A DNA stretch of 64,000 bases from Naganishia liquefaciens (lineage: Eukaryota > Basidiomycota > Tremellomycetes > Filobasidiales > Filobasidiaceae). Under the pieces are notes generated by a model. It had not been told where the DNA came from and did no database searches. It was given only the letters and a program-made list of their open reading frames with translations. The stretch lies in assembly GCA_013423385.1 (NCBI GenBank), contig BLZA01000007.1:1054001-1118000 (forward strand), written 5' to 3'. Position numbers and translations under genes: made by a program. Each line of letters begins with the position of its first letter. The first letter of the stretch is position 1. Below, piece by piece: positions 46,994 to 58,059 of this stretch.

Positions 46994-49900
46994 TCACCAG
47001 GTAAACGCCAAGTCTGCCAAATCGTTGATGATGGTTTCCCGATTGGTGCCGATCGGTGCTACCAAATCCCTCTGCTTGTTTGTCGGCAACTCGATAAATG
47101 TCTGAAGTAGGAAACCATCGAGGATGCCCTTGTTGAGTGCACGCGCTTGATACCGGTTGGCGACGTGTCTGTAACGAAACGATAAGTGACTGCGACACCG
47201 CATCGCGCGAAATCTCGCACCTAAAGGCTTTTGGGTTGAGTCCAGCGGCATGCTGGACACTTCTCGTCAGTTGGCCTTGCAGTAGCTGAAGCCGCTTGAA
47301 TCTGGCAGCCTTTAGCGGGACCAGCGTCGAGATTCCTCCCAATGCGTCGGCTGTGACAACAGGATCAGTATCGCTAGCAAATCCTGGTCCGGGGATAGCT
47401 CACCGTAGAGTATCTGCGTCTGCGGCGATATGCGATCCTCGGCGGTCTTTCTTCTCGCCACCATCAAGCTCTTGACCGTAGGTTGACCGAGATGGTACTC
47501 GGTTCGCCGAATAAGCTTGGCAACTTCGTTGGCCGACGAGTCTGGATCCGACACAAAGGTTAGCTCGAGTGGGCTTTCGATACAACGGACGTACGCTGAG
47601 TATCAAACTCGAGGAGCCGGAGATCCCCTTGATCATCTGCCGCACTAAAAGTCATGCTGCCCTCGGAAGCCAGAAAGTCGACAGAGACGATGGAGGCATC
47701 GTAAAAGTCTTTGGCAATAACGTCCAGCTTGAATGGTGATTCCTGGATAAAGTTTGGTGAGGATCCCGCAGCGCACAGCCATGCGCCGAAACGTACCTGG
47801 AAAACCGCCAGCCAGACACTCTTTACCATGTCTCCGATGAGCAGCAGATTCTTGAACGTTTTCAGGCTAGTGATGTAAGGCGGCACGTCAAGAAAGGCGA
47901 CGGGGACTAGGTGATCCTCCTTGTCGAGTGCTTTGACGTAGATCTATTCCGAGGTTGAGTTGCCGCACGTCCACCACTTTCTGGACATACCTTTTGACCC
48001 ATCGCTTGAACGATATACTTGCCGATATTCGCCAACGCACTGACAGGTCCTTTGCCCTCTTCCGTGCAAATCAACCTCAATCGCCATTCCCCGCGAATGT
48101 CATCGGCGCCAACGACCTCGACAATCTCAAAGACATAGGTCTGGCGCGCGAGAGTGAGACTCGTATATGCTGCTGCTGGCGCGGCACTTACGTTGCCCTT
48201 GCTTGACATGTCTTCGCCACGATTAATGCTGGTGCCGACCAGCAAGAACTTTTTCAGGCCGGCTTCGGTACTGGTGGCTTCGAGCGTCATGTACTCCATG
48301 CAAAGAACAACCTCGTTCTCGTCAAACTCGTAGCTGCAAAGGCAAGACGTCAATGACAGCAGATATGGGAATGCAAAAGATCGTACCCGTCAGTCGCTGT
48401 CCAGGTATATGGATTGATGAGCTCTATATTTGACCGTTCAATAAGCGCCGGTGTAAGATTTGGTGCTGCAAGGGACTAGCGATCAGGACAGACTCGCGGA
48501 TTCAGAAGGTTCGACGTACCGTCGGGGCCAGGGATGAGTTCACACTCGTCACTGTATAGCTGATAAGGCACCGAGATGGCAGACGCGCCCACGTAATGGC
48601 TCGATCTCGTGTCGTACTTGAGATGCGTGTATGTCCGCTCGAGTTGTTTTCGCCGTGTACGTGTGGTATCCTGCGCATCGGGGGCTTTCAATGTGAAAAG
48701 TATCGCCTGGCAACGATAAGCTTGAGAAGCCTGACGAGGATCGAGCTAACTAACCTCGTTCGCAACCATCAATAGCTGATGCGTTCCATCTACTTCGAGA
48801 TGCGCCAGAGATGTTATAGGTTCGGTCCAATTGCTGCATAAAAGACCGTCAAGGCGGTCTTCGTAGACAAACAACGGGTGACTACCAGTCAGGCCCAGCG
48901 TATGCTGATTGCCAAGCGTAATCGACTGTAAAGTACGTGGTATGCGTGGTCGACCGAGAATCTTGGTCGACGTTTTGCGGAACCGCACGGGCAAGGATCT
49001 GCTGCCATTTTCAACGGAACCGGATCTCGGTTGTGTTTCATAAATAACCAATGTGTCGGAAGAATACAGGACCTGCGGCTGGAATATTAGCTTGCGTAGT
49101 CCCGCAGCGAATGATTACGCACCGAAAGATATGGGCGCGATACCCCTTGCTCCCCAATGTTGGCCAGGCAGATCTGCTCGACGTGTATCTCGTCTTGTGG
49201 CTCTTCCTCTTTTTCTACACGTCCACTCGTGTCCATCTGATGGCTTTCTGATAGGTTTTCGACACCGTCGTCGATCAGCACTTGGTCCGCGTTCCCAAGG
49301 CCGTTGCTACGAAAGACCAACTCCATTCCAGGTATACAGCGTATCTACCAAAATGATATTAGACAGACCCTGCCGTGCAGCACCTCGACGACGAACCTCG
49401 AGATCACCGGCCCTGTTGGCCAGGAGGAGCCACTGCGATGGATCCGCCCGCTCCGAGGCTGCATTGCTCCAAGTCTGCCAGGCTGCAAATGGCTCCGATG
49501 CTCCGCTGACCAGCTGTGCTGCCGTCCATGGTCGAGCCTTTGAAAAGCGTCAAATTTAAGCGATTCCAACTGAGAATGCAGCTTACAGTATTCATCTCCA
49601 CGTTCTCGACATTGAATCGTATCCCATCATCGGCTTGCACTAGGTGCAGCAGCCTGATGTTGCCGCTGCTTAGCCGCAGAAGAATAATCTCCTCCAACAC
49701 CGACGCATCGACAATGAAATCCGTCTTTGCCTCGGCCTCGACGGCGTCGAGCTGGTACTCTTGTACCGACATGCCCTCTATTCTCGATTAGCTACCACAT
49801 CGCGCAAGCAGCAAAGAGGCTCACCCGAATTCAATAGGCTTACTGAGCGTGGGCCAACTCTTGCGCAAGTCGCGCCGATGCAACGCCCCGCCGAGACGGT

Positions 49901-52900
49901 CTCGCCCTCCATCGTCAGCAAGACTTCCTGCAATTCACCCGTCGCCGAGTCTATCGCCCAAAGCTATCGGCACAACATCAGCGCAATCCCATTCTCAGCA
50001 GGTTTCTTGCTCACATAAGTTGACGCCGGTTCCTCTGCGTCGGCGCTTGTCACCTGCACGAGCCGAGATACCTTGTCTGATGGCTGATCGGCCTCTTCGG
50101 ACGGGACGTCTAGCGTAAATGCCCAAACCCGGGATGACCCGTTTAATTCTTGATACTTGCGCTTTCGTTTCAACGGAAGGCGGGGCTGGAGAATTCCCAA
50201 GTCTCAGAACGAGCTATGGCCGGGTATGGCTCGGCGTACCTTTATCAGGTTGACCATCGAGGGCGCCCTGCCACAACCCTGCAGAATCGCCAATTCAGCC
50301 TCCCGCGGAGCAGGCAAGGCCTACGCTAGTCAGATCAACGCCTGAATGACTTTGCACAACGCTCACGCCTGATTGCCTCGCCAACGGATCCTCGGGAGTC
50401 ACTGCAAACGTCATGTCGGAAACGTATCCGATCCCCGGCACCGTGTCGGCCACATCGAGGTGGGCCTGCAAGGGTTGCCGGTCGATCATGGTCAATTCGG
50501 ATCTAATCACCGAGTCTCCGTACAGATCTGAACAAGAGTGTGGACTATTGGTGGATTGGACATGAATATGATAAGGGAAAACATTGACATACCATCGTCT
50601 AGATCTACATCCATCTCATCCTTGCCCGCGTCGGGCTCGTGTTTCTGTCTTTGCTCCTCGGCTACCATACGGACGGAAACGAGATGCGAATCTCCGACAG
50701 CCGCAGCCGCAAAGAATCCGTTCTGCGCGGACCCCTCGGCGTCTGTCCATGAGACGGGACAGACACTGCTGGGCTGATTCAATCCGACCTCCAACGCAAG
50801 CTCCTTCTCCAGGGATTCCTCCCCGCGTAGGGCGACAAGATCAATCCGCACGACCGAACGTCCCTCTACTTGCAGACGTGCCTGCACCACTCGTCCATCC
50901 CTGAGTAAGACCAAGAAATTCCCTTGTTCTGCCCACACGATATGCGATCCGTCCAACTCGAGCAGACATTCTTCCCTTTTCTGCGTCGGAGTCAGCTTGC
51001 TAACGAATTTGAACCATCCATTCGTGCTCGTCGTAATGAATTTACCACTCTGATCGATGTGAATGAGCGCCGTCGCCGTGACGAGCAAAAGACCACCGAT
51101 ATCGTGTGGGCAAGGCACGAGATACTGCGCGTCGTACGGCAGCCCAACGGTGCTGCTGATTAGCGGGTACGTCTGTGAGAGCGGATCCAGCGTCCGGATC
51201 TCGAGGTGAAACGTATCCCTCGGGCTGGATGATCTGCCCGTTGCGGTCGGCAGAGGCTGAAACAGGATCGCAAGTGTGGGATTATTGAAGCCGGGAAGAA
51301 AGACGAGATCTTTGACATTTCGAAGCGTTGGCGAGAGGTCGGGGAGGGAGAGGATGAAACTCGGCATGTAGGGTACGTCGCTGTGGAGCGGTTAGCACAG
51401 GTACGGGATACGCCGAATGCCTCGACTTGCCGCGCGCTCGAATGGTCCAAGCCTTCAAACTCTTCGAAATCCTGGACAAGTGGAATCATGGCCAACGCAT
51501 CATTCGGCAGCAGCTGCACAATGAGCTTGCTATTGGGATCCGTTCTCAAGATCGAGACAAAGTCTTCCGGGTTGGCGTAGAGCTGGGCGGGTTTAGCATG
51601 CGTCGGGAAAACAAGGTGGGCGACGTACGACTTGTGGCGCTCGTTCAAACGTATGGAGGGAGACTGTAGATATTTCGCCGTGCATCCATTCGAGGAGTGC
51701 GAGCTGTAGGGGCAGATTTAGCAAATACTGCCGGACAAGGGGCAAGGGAGACGAGGAAGCTTTGCGACATCAGGATACTCCAAGTTTTCTGCTCTGAAGC
51801 GCGAGATGCGAGAAGAAAACGATCACTATAGCAAGATGATTGCGATAGCGGACGCCGAGAGAGCCATATCTCACAGCCCGCGACGGCTTTTGATCCTGGC
51901 CACTATGGCATTCCCCCGAAACCTGCGCAGTTCCAAGCCTTCCCCTTGGCGTCCTTTTTCGACGCCGCCTCCATCAGCTTGAGGTTCCGCTTTGATTGCA
52001 TTCCTGCTAACCCATTCACAGGGAAATTCACCGCTTGTTCATGCTGCATGCGTGCACAGGAAGGGATCTTTCAACCTCCAAAGCGGTTGTTTCCGCGTTC
52101 TCGCAAGAGCTGTGTTTCTGTTCACTCTGTATGTCTTGTTGGCAGTCTCGTGAGATGCCGCAAGTGTCGTCTTCTCGCGTCCGAGAGGGGACCTTTGTAT
52201 GACTTGCACCTGGTATGGAATTATTCTCGACCGTCGCGTGTCGTCTTCTCGCGTCCGAGAGGGGACCTTTGTATGACTTGCACCTGGTATGGAATTATTC
52301 TCGACCGTCGCGTGTCGTCTTGACGAGTCGTACGAAGCAAGTGCTCTGATATTTCGCACCGCACGGCTGCCGTCCTCCTGTTGTCCCACATGTCGAAGAG
52401 ACCTTGCCTTGGCTCGTAGCTGTACTCTTTAGTCTACGGAGCGCTCCATTCCGCGACAAGCTGATTTGCGCTTGAGCGGCGGCCAGGCCATCCTGCGTCG
52501 GCCTTGAGAATGGCGTGTGACTGGTTCGACGAAGCGCCGAGGTTCGCGCCGGACGCTGTAAAGGCTCCGGTGAGGATGGTCCTCGATCGAACATGCGCCG
52601 AGTATCGGTCTGATGTGTTGCCAAGTCGAAGAAATGCTCCTATCAAAGCCTTTTCGATAGGAGGCAGCACTCTTGCTTCTTTCCGGCTGCTCCGGAATGA
52701 TTCTCGCTCGATGGAATGATTCGCGCAGCATATGACTGCCGCTCGGTCACTAAGCGACGCCTCGGAGACTGACGGCCTGCCGCGCGGGTCGGTTCGATGG
52801 CGAGTGAGAATTTCGTTCTCGCTCCGCCCAATAGGAGGTATCCTTGATCCGCTCGTTGGGAGATATTCTCGCTCCGCTTCACGGGAGGTACTCCCGCTTC

Positions 52901-53434
52901 GCTCGTCAGAGGATTTTTCGCTCCTTTCGACAGGAGGCGCTAGGTGTCCTTGATCCGCTCAATAGGAGGCGCTCTCGCTCCGCTCGATAGGAGGTACTCT
53001 CGCTCCGCTCGAGGTATTCTCGGCCGTCCTACGACGGCCTCGGGGATGCTTGCCTGCGGCGCTGATAATCTCGCTCCCTTCGGTCGCTCGAGGGTATCCT
53101 CGCTCCCTCCGGTCGCTCGGAGGGGTTTTCGCCGTCGTCGCTCCCCTTCGTCGCTTCGCTCCTCGAGTCGCTCCTCGGCTCGGCTCACCTTTCCCCCAAA
53201 CCCCACCACGACCCTCTCCCCTCCTTCCCCCTTTACCCTCGCCAACCCCTCGACCTCTCCCCCCCACACCTGATCATACACCCTCCTCAACCCTTTCCCC
53301 GCGACCTCGTACACCCTCACGCGCTGTCCGCCCGCGACGACAATGCTCGGACACTCTTGCGATGAGAACCGCGAGAGCGCGAGCACATGGGTGATTCCGG
53401 ATTGCCGGATGAGCGGTGCGTGGATGGCTTGCAT
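46994..53434 (-). CDS. CFT1: Cleavage and polyadenylation factor subunit CFT1 / CPSF160
   Basis: Large scaffold of the mRNA 3'-end processing complex; it holds WDR33/Pfs2 and CPSF30/Yth1 so that the AAUAAA signal is recognised. Exon 1 (53189-53434) encodes MQAIHAPLIRQSGITHVLAL and IVVAGGQRVRVYEV, ending GFGGK. After a 1,485-bp intron exon 2 resumes with LALLEWMHGEISTVSLHTFE. The beta-propeller sequence then continues: PSFILSLPDLSPTLRNVKDL, LVFLPGFNNPTLAILFQP, LGILQPRLPLKRKRKYQE, LVIYETQPRSG, TFKNLLLIGDMVKSVWLAVF, DFYDASIVSVDFLASEG. The CPSF_A C-terminal domain is LVPLKAARFKRLQLLQGQL, GLNPKAFR and IELPTNKQRDLVAPIGTN. This order matches human CPSF1. More than 15 further introns are of normal size; one (51381-51430) uses a GC donor. 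Divergent from the EF3 gene. Confidence 0.93.
51381..51430 (-). other. GC-AG intron in CFT1
   Basis: The frame reads to TCG AGC GCG CG, then GCAAGT, and resumes after CCACAG at C GAC GTA CCC, giving SSARDVPYMPSFILSLPDL. The adjacent GT (one codon later) puts the downstream exon out of frame, so the GC donor is required. Confidence 0.7.
52164..52321 (+). repeat. 74-bp perfect tandem duplication inside the CFT1 intron
   Basis: Copies at 52164-52237 and 52238-52311 are identical by eye, and a third copy begins at 52312 but diverges after 10 bp. Perfect identity points to a recent event. On the CFT1 sense strand each copy contains AATAAT, a poly(A)-signal-like hexamer. Confidence 0.9.
52810..53175 (+). 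repeat. Degenerate ~25-bp minisatellite with CTCC/GGAG arms
   Basis: About ten to twelve units approximate TCGCTCCGCTCGATAGGAGG followed by TACTC. Within most units CTCC and GGAG can pair around an 8-10 base loop, so the transcript could form a row of small hairpins. Units differ by substitutions and length, so the array is older than the 74-bp duplication beside it. Confidence 0.7.
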
Positions 53435-53959
53435 CCTTGCCTTGTGACGCAGGCAGGCAGACCGTGCGCTGGTGAACGAGAAGAAGCTGCTGCCACCGAC
53501 CCGACTTGTCGCTGCACGTCTCCTCCCCGCTGCTTAGGTAATCCAATTTCGCCCAGCGTGGGAACCGCCCTTCCTCCTGCCCCTCGGTGCGCCCGCTCCC
53601 CTCCCGGCGCGAAATAATTTTTCCCCTTGCCGCTGCCAGACGCAGCGAGGCGGGGAGGGGCGGGAATATAACAACCCCTCGAGCGATTCCCGCCACTGCG
53701 AAAACGTACGCCCTGCCCCTTCAAGCTAGTGGTTCATCCCTCGCCCACAACAACACATTTCCCCCTTGTACCTATTACCCCCTTCCTTCCTTTCGAGTGT
53801 ATCTATTCCCGATACGCTGTAAAAAACACAACCACGACACATCTGCGTCACAAAACGATCAAAAACGAAAACCGAATCAAAACGTGAGTATGATCCCTCG
53901 CTCCCATCCCATCGGCAGCACACGACGGCTGACGCTCGTCTGCCCGCCCTCCTTTAGAC
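53435..53959. promoter_or_regulatory. Divergent promoter region of CFT1 and EF3, with EF3 leader intron
   Basis: This 525-bp region lies between head-to-head start codons. The EF3 side is pyrimidine-rich (53750-53810), followed by an A-rich leader. A GTGAGT donor at 53884 and CTTTAG ending at 53957 define a probable 74-bp intron in the 5' UTR that ends two bases before the EF3 start codon, a layout common in highly expressed fungal genes. Confidence 0.55.
53884..53957 (+). other. Probable 5' UTR intron of EF3
   Basis: Donor GTGAGTATG after an A-rich leader and acceptor CCTTTAG just before ACATGCCC. It contains an out-of-frame ATG that splicing would remove from the leader, which supports it being spliced. 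Confidence 0.55.
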
Positions 53960-56900
53960 ATGCCCGCCATGGCTCCCTCCACCAACTCTTCCGCCAAAAT
54001 CACCGCGACGTTTGACGTCCCCTCGCTCTTTGTCGCCGACAAGGATGCCCGCACGGGTGCCGCCCAGGCTTTGGCCAGCCAGAGCAAGAACGAGGGTGCT
54101 TCGTTCTTTGGTGACATTGGATTGCCCGAGGCTATCGTCAAGGTGAGTTCACAACCCCGTGAAAAATGGGGATAGGAGGCTGACGCTTCTCGTGCTCGCG
54201 CAGGCCCTCACCGACAAGAAGAACCCGGCCGCACGTGAAGCCGCTTGCGAGTTGATCTCTACCCTTTGCGAACAAGGTGCCACCCAGCAGCTCGAATGCT
54301 ACATTGTCGACCCGACCGCCGGCGGTGTCTTCTCGACCTTGCTCGAAACTTTTGCCGACAAGACCCCGGCTGTTTCCGCTGCCGCATTGACGGCCGTCAA
54401 GACGTTTGTGCAGAGCATGAACCCGTGGGCGACTCCGGTCATCTTGCCGGCCTTGTTGGAGCAGATCAAGACCGCCGGAAAGTGGCAGGTCAAGACTGGC
54501 TCGCTCGAGATTGTCAACGAGATGGTCAAGTGCGCCTCGGAGCAGATGGCCAAGGCCATGCCTCAGATCGTTCCCGTCATGGCCGATGCCGTTTGGGACA
54601 CCAAGAGCGACGTCAAGAAGGCTGCCAAGGACACCCTCAAGAAGTCGACCGCCCTGGTTTCCAACAAGGATGTCGAAAAATTCATCCCGGCCTTGATCAA
54701 GGCTCTTTGCAACCCCGTCGAGGAAGTCCCCAAGACCATTCAGCTCTTGTCCGCCACCACTTTCGTTTCCGAAGTCGATGCCCCGACGCTGTCGTTGATG
54801 GCTCCCTTGCTTTCGCGAGGTTTGGACGAGCGTCCGACCGCCACCAAGCGAAAGGTTGCCGTTATTACCGACAACATGGCCAAGCTCGTCGACAACGAGT
54901 ACACTGTTCGACCTTTCATCCCCAAGATGTTGCCCGGTTTGATTAAGATCTCCGAGACCATTGCCGACCCGGAAGCACGAGGTGTCGTTAACCGAGCCAT
55001 CAAGACTTTGCGAGAGGTTGCCAACATCCCCGAGGGTGACGGATCCAACGTGCCCCCGCCCAAGATCGCCGAGGGCAAGGCGCTCGCTGTCAACATTATC
55101 GCCGAATACAAAAAGGCCAACTTGGCTCTGCCCGAGGTTGACAACGCCGCGCTTCAGTACGCTGGTGTGCTCGCCGCCGGTTTGGTCAACGCCCACAACT
55201 ACGACCAGGCGACGTGGGAGGCCACTTTGCCCGCCTACCTTACCCTCGCCTTGCCCAAGGTCGACCCCTTGCCCGTCGTTCGAGAGCTATTGCAGAAGAA
55301 GGCCGACGAAGAGGGTCAGGACGACCGTGTGTTCGACGACGAGGAGGAGGGTGAGGACTTGTGTAACTGTACCTTCTCGCTCGCGTACGGTGCCAAGATC
55401 TTGCTCAACACCGCCACCTTGCGATTGAAGCGAGGTCACCGATACGGTCTCTGTGGCCGAAACGGTTCCGGTAAATCCACCTTGATGAACGCCATCGTCA
55501 ACGGTCAGGTCGAGGGTTTCCCCGACCCTTCCGTCGTCCGAACCTTCTACGTCCAGCACGACATTGACGGTTCCGAGGCCGACATCTCGGTCGTCGACTG
55601 GGTCTTGGCTGACAAGCGATTGTTGGCTACCCCGTCCGAGATCATCAAGACCTTGGAGGACGTCGGTTTCGACGAGGTCAAGCAAAAGGTGCCCATCGGT
55701 GCCCTCTCCGGTGGTTGGAAGATGAAGCTCGCGCTCGCCCGAGCCATTCTCTTCAAGGCCGATATCTTGTTGCTTGACGAGCCGACCAACCACTTGGACG
55801 TTGTCAACGTCACCTGGTTGATCGACTACCTCACCTCGCTCACCCACTGCACCTCGATCATTGTCTCGCACGACTCTGACTTCTTGAACCGAACCTGTAC
55901 CGACATCTTGCACTTGAACCGATTCAAGATCAAGCGATACCCCGGTAACTTGGAGGACTTTGTCCGAATGGTTCCCGAGGCCAAGTCGTACTACACCTTG
56001 GAGGCCGCCGAGGAGTACCAGTTCAAGCTTCCCAACCCGCCCATGCTCGACGGTGTCAAGACCAAGGAAAAGTCGTTGCTCAAGATGCGAAAGGTCAACT
56101 TCCAGTACCCCGGTTCGTCTGTTCAGCAGCTGTACGACATCTCCCTCCAGGTCTCGCTTTCGTCGCGAGTCGCCATCTTGGGTCCCAACGGTTCCGGTAA
56201 GTCCACCTTGGTCAAGCTCTTGACCGGTGAGACCGAGCCCAACGGCCCCAACGGCCAGGCTCCCGGAGAAGTCTGGAAGCACCCCAACTTGGTCATCGGT
56301 TACGTTGCCCAGCACGCTTTCCACCACATCGATCACCACCTCGACATGACCCCCTTGGACTACATGTTGTGGCGATACCAGACCGGTGAGGATTTGGAAG
56401 AGCTGCAAAAGGCCAACCGACAGATGACCGAGGAGGAGATGCAAAAGATGAAGGAGGGTGCCAACGTCATCGTCGAGGGTGTCAAGCGAGTCATTGACGA
56501 GCTGGTCGCCCGAAAGAAGCTCAAGCAGTCGTACGAATACGAAATCTCGTTCAAGGGCATGTCCTCGACCGAGAACATTTGGATGTCGCGTGACGAGTTG
56601 ATCAGCCGAGGTTTCGAGAAGAAGGTCATGGAGCTCGACACCCGAGAGGCCCAGCGATTGGGTATGATGCGACCGTTGGTCCGAAAGGAAATCGAACAGC
56701 ACTTTGCCGACTTTGGTCTCGAGGCCGAGTTTGTCTCGCACAACACCATGCGAGGTCTTTCCGGAGGTCAGAAGGTCAAGGTCGTCCTCGGTGCCGCCAC
56801 GTGGCGACGACCGCACGTCATCTGTCTGGACGAGCCGACCAACTACTTGGACCGAGAGTCGTTGGCCGCCTTGATCGAGGCCTTGAAGTCGTTCGAGGGT

Positions 56901-57254
56901 GGTGTCTTGGTCATTACCCACAACCGTGAATTCTCCGAGTCGATTTGCTCGGAAGTGTGGGCCATGCGAGATGGTCGATTGGAGGCTTCCGGTCACAACT
57001 GGCTCGAGGTACGTTTGATTGCAGCAGGTAGAAGTGATAAATTCAGTGTGCTAACTCTTTTGCTACAGGGTCAGGGAACCACCAAGATTGAAAAGAAGGA
57101 AGACGACGAGGACACCTTTGACGCCATGGGCAACAAGGTTGCCAAGGTCGAGAAGAAGAAGAAGCTGTCATCCGCCGAGCAGCGAAAGGCCAAGAAGGAC
57201 CGAATGGCCAGGCGAAAGCGAGGAGAGGAGGTCTTCACTGACGAGGAGCTTTAA
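53960..57254 (+). CDS. YEF3: Translation elongation factor 3
   Basis: Fungus-specific ribosome-binding ABC ATPase that releases E-site tRNA during elongation; cytosolic and very abundant. Three exons (53960-54142, 54204-57008, 57069-57254) give 1,057 aa, the usual length. HEAT repeats fill residues about 40-330, followed by a helical bundle. The first ABC domain has GLCGRNGSGKST, LSGGWKMKLALARA and LLLDEPTNHLD. The second has AILGPNGSGKST, LSGGQKVKVVLG and ICLDEPTNYLDRES, with a chromodomain-like insertion (YEYEISFKGMSSTENIWMSR). The C-terminus is lysine/arginine-rich (VEKKKKLSSAEQRKAKKDRM), as in all EF3. Codon use is extreme: nearly all arginines are CGA and most leucines TTG or CTC. The start gives MPAMAPS; the second ATG at residue 4 is possible. 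Confidence 0.98.
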
Positions 57255-58059
57255 ACCCTTGTCTAGGCTTGGTCTCGTTGGGTTGGTTTCTTCTTCATAG
57301 AGCTCTCGTCTGTCATCCATACGTAGGGTGTTACTGCACTCGACGTGCTTTTGTATTATCTAGGCGCGCATCTAACGCATAATTCGGGATTCACTCTGGG
57401 CTTTGGGATGTGGATTTTCCTTGAGACGTGACCCTTGAAGCCATGAGCTTGGGGGCCCGAGGTCTGGACAAACATATAGGGAAGAATTACGTCGAGTCGC
57501 AACATGCCAGTTTCATCAAAGCACAGCGCGCGCCGTCGCTAGAATCAGATCCGTGTCAAAACAAGCTATCAGGTTTGCGCGCGGGAATGCAAAACTCGCC
57601 AGGTCAACCGGGTGCTGATACGAGAAGCATTCCCAGCGGCATACACCGACGACGGATTGGCCACATTGCTATACCCTGCCCAGGTCCTTCCCTCGCGCGC
57701 CGAATGAAAAAGTTGGCCATTTTTCTGGCTTCTGGAAGCTTCACGTGATTCCCGTGTCGGCTTACGCGGGGAACGACACCTCCACTCGAGCGGGGACCGT
57801 CAGTCGACCTGTTGAGCGGCGGTTGTCTCGAGGCGGAATTGGCCATTTCGCAGACGGCGAGGTTGGGTTGGGTTGGGTTGCGCAGCGGTTCAAGGAGAGC
57901 CCTCGTGGAAGAGCATCCTAGGGTAGATATCTGTGGACGACCAGCGCGCCGTATATAGAGGACCGTCTGCTTGCTTGTGTCGACTTTGCTTCCCTTCGGA
58001 CGACGCCGTCTCGTGTTCCTCGTTGCATTTCGCTCTTATCGCCCCGCCGCGTGGGTTCA
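57255..58059. other. Intergenic, nothing recognised
   Basis: About 0.8 kb between EF3 and the threonine aldolase gene. Three GGGTT units occur near 57865-57883. A TATATAG at about 57953 lies about 107 bp before the next start codon. No gene was found. Confidence 0.5.

Larger units (their letters stand above)
51704..53188 (-). other. Giant 1,485-bp first intron of CFT1
   Basis: Donor GTGAGC directly after GFGGK and acceptor CCCTACAG before LALLEW, both phase 0. The flanking peptides abut exactly where CPSF160 homologues are continuous, so no coding sequence is missing. The intron is 20-30 times longer than its neighbours and holds a degenerate hairpin-prone minisatellite and a 74-bp tandem duplication (both listed). 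No gene or mobile-element protein was found inside. Confidence 0.75.

Noticed and set aside
55287-56996. 569-codon open frame on the strand opposite EF3 (and a 352-codon one at 54138-55196)
   Set aside because: These are explained by the near absence of TTA, CTA and TCA codons in EF3, which removes stops from the reverse frame. They have no domain or plausible start, and lie wholly inside a certain gene.
57858-57886. Telomere-like GGGTT repeats
   Set aside because: Only three units inside a gene-rich region; too short to be an interstitial telomere tract.
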